DNA of 64,000 bases. It comes from Costus lasius. Its lineage: Eukaryota; Streptophyta; Magnoliopsida; Zingiberales; Costaceae. The stretch covers positions 25,717,439 to 25,781,438 of the forward strand of contig CM050450.1 of assembly GCA_027563935.2 (NCBI GenBank), read 5' to 3'. This document shows, one piece after another, positions 57,391 to 64,000 of this stretch. The notes beneath the pieces were generated by a model. That model worked only from the letters and a program-made list of their open reading frames with translations, made no database searches and was not told the origin of the DNA. Numbering within the stretch: the stretch's first letter is position 1; every line of letters starts with the position of its first letter. The position numbers were made by a program, and so were the translations under genes.

Positions 57391-59910
57391 TCAATTGCCC
57401 TTATGATCTTTCTTTTGGTTGGGCATCACATTAAACCACATAAGGCTCAGCCTTGAAACAATCTCCAATTTATCTCCAAATCTTCTTTCCTTTGTCAAAC
57501 AATCTAGATTTTCTTCTTCTTTTTCTCTTTCTTCCAGAAATTTTGTTTTTCTTTTCCTGTTATACTTTATCAACATCCTTAGAAGAATTGTTAGTTTCAA
57601 TATTTGAGGATTCATCAAATAAATTCTGAACATCATAAACAAGATCATCAATTATATCAATACTACATCATGATCCAGAGTATGAAAGTTTATTCAAAGA
57701 ATCATTAAGATCAAACTCAACAATGTTTTCACAAATTTTAAAAGTAATTTTTCCCTCTTTAACATCAATATGTGCTCCTGCAGTGACTAAGAGTGGTCTA
57801 CCAAGAATTATGAGATTCTTATGATTTTCCTCCATATCTAAAGCTACAAAATCTGCAGGTAAGAAAAATTCACCTATTTTTATTGGAACATTCTCTAATA
57901 TTCCTACAGGATACTTTACCGATGAATCTGCGAGCTGTAAAGATATAGATGTAGGTTTAAGCTCCAATTTTTAGTTTCCTGTAAATAGATAGAGGCATTA
58001 GACTCACACTTGCACCCAAATCACATAAGGCTCGGTCAAAAGCCATAGTACCAATTGAACAAGGTATAGAAAAACCACCTGGATCCTTCAGTTTTGGTGG
58101 TAATTTGTTTTGTATGATGGCAATATAATCTTCAGTCAAAGTTACAGTGCAAGTACCATAATCATCTAATTTTCTCTTACTAGACAATATTTCTTTCAAA
58201 AACTTAGCATAAGAAGGCATTTGAGAAATAGCTTCAGTAAATGGAATATTAATGTAAGGCTTCTTCAAAACTTCCAGAAATTTGCCAAATTGTTTGTCTA
58301 GTTTATTTTGAACTAACCATTGAGGAAAAGATATTGGTGGTCTATAGGGTGGAGGTAAATTAGACTTAGAATCATCTTCTTTACATGGCACATCCCCTTT
58401 TGGTTCATCACCCTTTTGAGGTGTTAAACTAGGTAAGGTTTGTTCATGTTTAGAAGACTCCTATAATTCTAACTTATCATCATGATCATCATAAGACTCT
58501 CTCATTAAGTTCAACTTTCCCTTTAGGTTCTTCTAGTTGTTTCCCACTTCTAGTTATAATAGCATTACAGTGCTCCCTAAGGTTTAGTTCAGGTTTAGCA
58601 GACAATTTCCCAGGGAGCCTGTAAGAAATACTAGCTTGTTGTGCAATTTGATTTTCAAGAATTTTATTGTGGGCAGTCAAGGATCCTACTTGTGAAGTTA
58701 ATTGACTAACCATTTCCTTAAGATCTTCAATTTCTATACTTTTATTTTGCATGAACTGATTTTGATTAGCCATCATCTTCTCAAGCATAGATTAAATATT
58801 AGAATTATGATTTTGATTTTGATTTTGATTAAAATTCTAATTTGGTCTTTGGTATTCTTTATTCTCAGTGTTTCCCCCCACATTATTATTATTTTTCCAT
58901 GAAAGATTAGGATGATTTCTCCATCCAGGGTTATATGTACTAGAATAGGGATCATTAGTTCTATTCTGATTGTAGTTCCCTACAGCATTAGCATGTTCAC
59001 TACCCTGATCTACAATAACTCTATAATTTTCAAAAACATGACCATCATTACCACAAATATCACAGACAAGAGAAGAAATAGCAGTAGTTTACATCTTAAA
59101 AGAATCGAACCTGTTGCACAAAGAATCTACCTTCTCTGCTAAGGTACGCCATGCATCGTTTTCGTTCTTACCTTGAGAAGGTCTGTAAAGTACTCCTCTC
59201 TCAGAAGTCCACTGATTATGGTTTAGAGTCATCTCTTCCAACAATTTGAAAGAAGCATCAATTGTTTTGCTCATAAGAGCTCCTCCTGCAGCAATATCAA
59301 CAGTTAGTCTAGTATTATAGAGCAAACTGTTATAAAAAGTATGAAGTAGAACCCAACCTTCAAGGCCATGGTGGGGATACTTCCGTTGTAATTCATTGAA
59401 TCTCTCCCATGCCTTGCTGAATGATTCTCCATCTTTCTGTTGAAAACTGGTGATTTGATTTCTCAATTGTATTGTCTTACTTGGTGGAAAATATTTCATT
59501 AGAAAAGAATTTGATAGTTGATCCCATGTTGTAAAGGTACCAGTGGATTGTGATTGTAGCCATGATCGTGCTCGGTCCCTAAGAGAAAAAGAAAATAATC
59601 TCAATCTCAGTGCATCATTAGAAACTCCATTAATCTTAATAGTATCGCAAAGTTCTAAAAATAAAGCAAGGTGTTGGATTGGATCTTCCAGAGGAGATCC
59701 TCCAAACTAATTCTATTGTATCATAGAAAGAAAAGCAGGCTTAATCTCAAAGTAGTTAGCCTCAATGATGGGTCTAGCAATGCTAGAGTGAATCTCTTGC
59801 GGATTAGGGGCTGCATAGTCCCTAAGTGATTTCTGATTATTTGCCATCACTATCACTTCCTCCTGTTGTGTCTCTTGTAAATCCTCTACAAGTCTCAACT
59901 TCCTACGCAC
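57391..59910 (-). pseudogene. gag: E7 gag-protease, then internal pol deletion
   Basis: Sense order: N-terminal NQKSLRDYAAPNPQEIHSSI and IARPIIEANYFEIKPAFLSM; capsid (LFSFSLRDRARSWLQSQ, QKDGESFSKAWERFNELQRK, near 59590-59380); zinc knuckle C-D-I-C-x4-H with the last Cys read as Tyr (near 59060); PGWRNHP near 58925; HNKILENQIAQQA and EHCNAIITRSGK (58680-58540); KLDKQFGKFLEVLKKPYIN and a protease with intact D-L-G-A-S (near 58020). After protease and a short charged linker, sequence jumps (near 57390) to bases homologous to the last codons of integrase in E6 (GATCAAATC.GAGT). RT, RNase H and most of integrase, about 3 kb, are missing. Stops and frameshifts also occur within gag. Confidence 0.82.
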
Positions 59911-60132
59911 TCTAAGGGTTTTGTTAATTTAAGGATCCAATGGAACAAGAGGTCCTGACCTAAGATTCCTGCGCATACAAAGTAAATAGATCAAGTGATT
60001 TCAAGAAAAACAAAAAATAAACAGAAAATAAAAATCTAATAATATATAAAAATAGTAAACAGAAATAAAAAACAGTAAATAAAACATAGTCTAGCAAAAC
60101 TCTCAATATCTTCAATATTGACAAAACTAAGG

Positions 60133-60150
60133 TCCCCGGCAACGGTGCAA
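60133..60150 (-). other. E7 primer-binding site, two mismatches
   Basis: Minus-strand TTGCACCGTTGCCGGGGA against TGGCGCCGTTGCCGGGGA; the changes fall in the TGG-end positions where the tRNA 3' end would pair. Confidence 0.8.
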
Positions 60151-60156
60151 AAAACT

Positions 60157-62218
60157 TGTTGTGATCCGAAAGGACACACTTATGAATACAAGTAGGTAGA
60201 CTTATTTCAGGTGTTGCGACCAAAACATAAGTGTTGGCGTACAGGGACTTTTGTCACTCCCTGACATGGCTCCAGAAACTTGTTGTCCCTAAACTTGTAG
60301 TGTCCGCAAGTGCACGAATACTCGAAGTAATAAAGAAAGTATCGAATCCACAGGGACCTATGTTGTCAAGTACCAAATAATTGATTTCTTCCTATCTAAG
60401 CAATCGAATAAAAGCAAAGTAAAGATCGAAAACACACGGGAAAATACTATCAGAGAGAAACTGAGACTAGGGTTTCATTCACTTAATTTTCATGACTAGA
60501 TAAATAAGGATATTCATCAATCAAATTCTATTATGATAAAGGCATAATTTACTTTATAAAGAGATTAACTCACTTTCGTGCAGATAACCATGCAGAGACC
60601 AATCCTCGCTTTCGCGCAAGATTTATCCCAAGCTAATGATAAGTAAATCATCAAAAAAAGAACTCGAGGATCACTTTTGTGCATCCGAGTTCTAAGTTGA
60701 TCGCCTCGAGTGGAAACTCAAGGATTACTTTCGTGTATCCGAGTCTCAACACAAGTTCTACCTATGGTTCTCCAACGTTCCGATCCTCACTTTCGTGCAA
60801 GATCTCCATGTTTGACACAATAACTCAATCCTAGGTTCATAATTATCATCATGGCAATTTAGACTACTAAAATAAAGAAATAAGAACTTAACCTAATTTC
60901 TTACGGAGAGTTCCTATTAATCAATTTTAGGATTCCAAGTTCTGAAGCAAATCACCTTTCGGTCCTTATTGCGAAAACTCTAAATCATGAAGACAAAAAG
61001 TAAACTAAGGAGAATCTTAGAGCAATAATCACATAGGTAAAATTATCAAAGTAGAATAATCATGATGAAAGTAAAAAGTATCTAGTCATTAAGAAAATCA
61101 AAGGGAATTACTCCCCCATGTCCCAAAGAGTGTTTAAGCTAGAAAGGTGAAGAAAATACAATATTCCATTGTTTAAGAAGATCAAAAATCAAAGGAAAAG
61201 AAGTTTTAGGAAAATACACCACAGCTGTGAAATTAAACACAACCTTAATTTGCAAAGGAAGGCGATGAACAGTAGCGGCGCCTCCTTCTTCTTTGATTTC
61301 TCTTCCAATTGATCTCCTTTTATTCTGAAACTTCTGGTACGTTGTCTCCTCCTCCAAGAGAAGCTTCAGTATGAATTTCATGGCCGGAGAGGTTCTGGAT
61401 TTGTCACGGCGGCAGCGTGTAACTCGATTTCTCCCTATACAGTTGATGAAAATTGGGGCATTTGGTGTCTTCCTGGTCCTTTCGTCGAAAGCTCCCTTTC
61501 TTCTTCTTACGGCATCAAATTTAATGGTTTGGATCGTCCACAATCTTCTCTTGAAAAATCGGACTTCAAAATTGACTGTGGAGTCGCGTTCAAAAATGAG
61601 AATACGGCAATGTAATATTTCACGGCAGTGCCGTAAAATCGCTCGCGTTCTCTGATCTGAATTGTCTGGCAAATACGACACCGTATAATGGTTCACGGCA
61701 CTACCGTAAAATCGGTTGAACTCTCTGGTCGAAATCGTCTGGAAAATACAGCCCGTGTCAAAGTTTACGGTAGTGTCGTAAAATCAGGAATTATCTCTAT
61801 TCTGAATGCACTTCAAAATATGGCAGTGTTAAGTTTTACGGCAGTGCCGTATTTTTCATTAAACCTTCTGGTCGAAAATTCCACCAATTTACGGCAGTGC
61901 TCTGATATTATGGTATCGTATGGAAATACAGTACCGTAATATAGAATACGGCACTACCGTATTTTAGTGTGTTGCTCTGATTTGCGTGAAATTTGTCAGT
62001 GATCTTCTCTTGATGATGGTAACTCTTCCATGTCTTTGATTTTGCTTGAAAATGCCTTAAAATAGTGTCTTTTTATCTGAAAATCATGAAAAATCAAAAC
62101 AGAAGTAGATTTTGCAATATTTGATGAATTTAGAATAAAAATAAGCAAAAGATCTTCAATTTAGCATGAAAAGATATATAAAATGATACAAAATATACTA
62201 TATATTTTGGTGTCATCA
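60157..62218 (-). repeat. E7 5' LTR
   Basis: 2062 bases, minus strand TGATGACACC...GGATCACAACA, then the primer site. U3 array at about 61595-61970; hairpin array at 60565-60808. Confidence 0.9.
60565..60808 (-). repeat. E7 R/U5 GNRA-hairpin array, 5' LTR copy
   Basis: Sense units: GATCTTGCAC-GAAA-GTGAGGATC; GGATACAC-GAAA-GTAATCC; GGATGCAC-AAAA-GTGATCC (tetraloop decayed); CTTGCGC-GAAA-GCGAGGAT; CTGCAC-GAAA-GTGAG. Confidence 0.7.
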
Positions 62219-62223
62219 GTGAT

Positions 62224-64000
62224 CCAAAACTATCCCTTGCCTAATCATGAAATGACATTTTTCTCAATTAAGCACAAGGTTAGTTTTTTCACACTTTTGC
62301 AAAACCTGAGATAAATTAGCCAAACAAACATCAAAAGAAGAACCATATACAGAGAAATCATCTATGAATACATCCATAAAGTCTTCAATAAAATCAGAAA
62401 AGATAGCCATCATGCATCTTTGAAATGTAGCAGGTGCATTACATAAACCAAATGGCATTCTCCTATATGCAAAAGTTTCATACAGGCACGTGAAAGTGGT
62501 TTTATCTTGATAATCAGGGTGTATAGGAATTTGAAAAAAACCAGAATATCCATCTGAAAAGCAAAAGTGAGAATGGTTTGCTAATCTTTCAACCATCTAA
62601 TCAATGAAAGGTAAGGGGAAGTGGCCTTTCCTAGTGGCAGCATTCAGTTTTCTATAATCTATGCACATACGCCAACTAGTAACAGTTCTAACGGGAATCA
62701 ATTCATTATCTTTGTTTTTCATGATAGTTACCCCTCCTTTCTTAGGAACACAATGAACAGGACTTACCCATTTGCTATCAGAGATAGGATAGATAATACA
62801 TGCATCAAGTAATTTTAGAACCTCTTTCTTTACAACTTCTTTCGTGGAGGGGTTCAGTCTTCTTTGGAAATCTGCATGTGGCTTGTGCTCATCTTCCATC
62901 AAGATCCTATGCATACAAAAAGAGGGGTTAATTCCTTTCAAGTCATTAATTGAGTACCCAATTACCTTTTTATGAATTCTTAATTCCTTGAGAAGCAAAT
63001 CTGTCTCCCTTTTCCCTAGCTGTGCATCAACAATAACAGGGTAAGTGGAATTAGGACCAAGAAATTCATAACAAAGGTTATTAGGTAAAGCCTTAAGTTC
63101 TATTTTTGGACCCTTTCCTTCTTCACTCTTTTCATTGTCACAAGCATTGCAATTTGATAATTCATCAGTCGTAGAGTTTGTTTTTTCAAGAGCAAAGTCT
63201 AAATCGGTGTCACATTCATTGGGTTCAATAAATAAATCATTAAGATTATAGACAATGTCATCTATATCATGTATACTACAACAACATTCAGAATTTGAAG
63301 GGGGTTTTTCATGGCTTCATGCAAGTCATACTCAATTCTTTCATCCCCAATGTTAAGTGAAAGCTTACCGTTCTTTACAACAATAAGTGCTCCTGCAGTG
63401 GCTAAGAACGGTCTACCAAGTATGATGGGGATTTTTGCATCTTCTTCCATCTCAAGAACTACAAAATCCGCTGGAATGAAATATTTACCTACTTGTATAG
63501 GCAAATCTTCAAGAATTACCATAGGGTATTTCACCGAGCGATCGGCGAGCTACAAAGATATAGAATTTGGCTTCAGTTCCCCCATGTCCAATATCCTGCA
63601 AATAGACAATGGCATTAGGCTCACACTAGCACCCAAATCACATAAGGCTCGATCAAAAGCCATACTGCCAATAAAACAAGGGATAGAGAAACTACCTGGA
63701 TCTTTCAGTTTGGGTGGCACTTTGTTTTGGATAACAGCACTACATTCCTCAGTTAAAGCCACAGTGTCATAGTCCTCTATTTTTCTCTTATTAGACAATA
63801 TTTTTTTAAAAAATTTAGCATATGTGGGCATTTGAGATAAAGCTTCAGTAAATGGGATGTTAATGTAAAGCTTTTTCAAAATATCTAAAAATCGCCCAAA
63901 TTGTTTATCTAATTTTTCTTGCACTAACCTTTGGGGAAAGGGTATAGGTGGCCTATAGGGTGTAGGAGAATTAGGTTTAGAAATATCTTCCTGACACGGC
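62224..64000 (-). pseudogene. pol: E6 pol, 5' half: protease and RT front, running off the edge
   Basis: Sense order from 64000: YRPPIPFPQRLVQEKLDKQF and FLDILKKLYINIPFTEALSQ; protease with intact D-L-G-A-S (near 63620) and IILGRPFLATAGA; linker; RT from LLKELRIHKKVIGYSINDLKG through WRMCIDYRKLNAATRK (about 62670-62625), YRRMPFGLCNAPATFQRCMM (near 62460-62400) and F-I-D-D (near 62360). Stops: Gln to TAG after PLPFID (62594-62596) and Trp to TGA after NLVLN (near 62261). The frame meets E7 after GIVLDH. Confidence 0.87.

Larger units (their letters stand above)
51531..62218 (-). mobile_element. E7: full-length minus-strand Athila element lacking RT-RNaseH-integrase, nested in E6 pol
   Basis: LTRs at 51531-53610 and 60157-62218. 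The target duplication is GTGAC (51526-51530) on the left and GTGAT (62219-62223) on the right, one base decayed. Joining the flanks restores E6 RT reading ...GIVLDH-MISERGIEVD. Sense order: 5' LTR, primer site, gag, protease, a direct jump to the post-pol tail, palindrome array, ORF3, stem-loop pair, 3' LTR. The left LTR end has TG changed to TA. Confidence 0.92.
46246..64000 (-). mobile_element. E6: minus-strand Athila element, interrupted by E7, running off the right edge
   Basis: The 3' LTR is at 46246-48147. Internal sequence runs 48148-51530, is broken by E7, and resumes at 62224 in the middle of RT. The 5' LTR and most of gag lie beyond 64000. Contents in sense order: gag C-terminal part, protease, RT, RNase H, integrase, post-pol hairpin, short palindrome array, paired stem-loops, LTR. 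No ORF3 is visible between integrase and LTR. Confidence 0.88.

Noticed and set aside
63991..64000. TGACACGGC at the window end resembling the E7 LTR extension
   Set aside because: It lies in E6 coding sequence just upstream of the YRPPIPFPQ block; the match is coincidental.

Overview
The window is nuclear DNA of a flowering plant. Two intronless plant genes, plant-type Athila and Ty1/copia retrotransposons with tRNA-Asp and initiator-Met type primer sites, and long AT-rich intergenic stretches show this. The GC-rich coding sequence of the lipase gene hints at a monocot, but the species cannot be named from the sequence.

Left block (1-20370), nested Athila-lineage Ty3/gypsy elements, named here E0-E3. 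E3 is oldest and only its 3' end is visible. E1 (367-18531, plus strand) sits in the 3' part of E3 and carries gag, protease-RT-RNaseH-integrase and a third ORF (ORF3). E1's 5' LTR was broken by E0 (minus strand, 1-366). Its 3' LTR was split by E2 (10765-17621, target duplication CTATG), a non-autonomous element with one intact 430-codon ORF. By-eye LTR divergence (about 7% in E1, about 3% in E2) agrees with the nesting order.

Middle block (20371-39030): AT-rich repeats, MITE-like elements, a decayed copia element (about 24826-29760) and the only two host-type genes. These are a CAF1 deadenylase-like reading frame with one premature stop (31238-32092) and an intact chloroplast-targeted DAD1-type phospholipase A1 (34179-35543), each preceded by a TATA box.

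Right block (37230-64000): a decayed minus-strand copia element, a probable solo Athila-type LTR (E4), another minus-strand LTR with 190-bp tandem repeats (E5), then minus-strand Athila element E6 whose RT gene was interrupted by a second element E7 (51531-62218, target duplication GTGAC/GTGAT). E7 keeps gag-protease and ORF3 but has lost RT-RNaseH-integrase; E6 keeps pol but shows no ORF3; E2 has neither. They look like parts of one mutually dependent family.

The most interesting content is non-coding. Across four of the diverged Athila elements I see (i) paired stem-loops in the 3' UTR with compensatory base changes, (ii) an array of GNRA-tetraloop hairpins in R/U5 with compensatory changes, (iii) family-specific palindrome arrays present both in U3 and in the spacer after pol, and (iv) an invariant hairpin just after the pol stop. 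All structural inferences were made by eye; no folding, alignment or database search was run.
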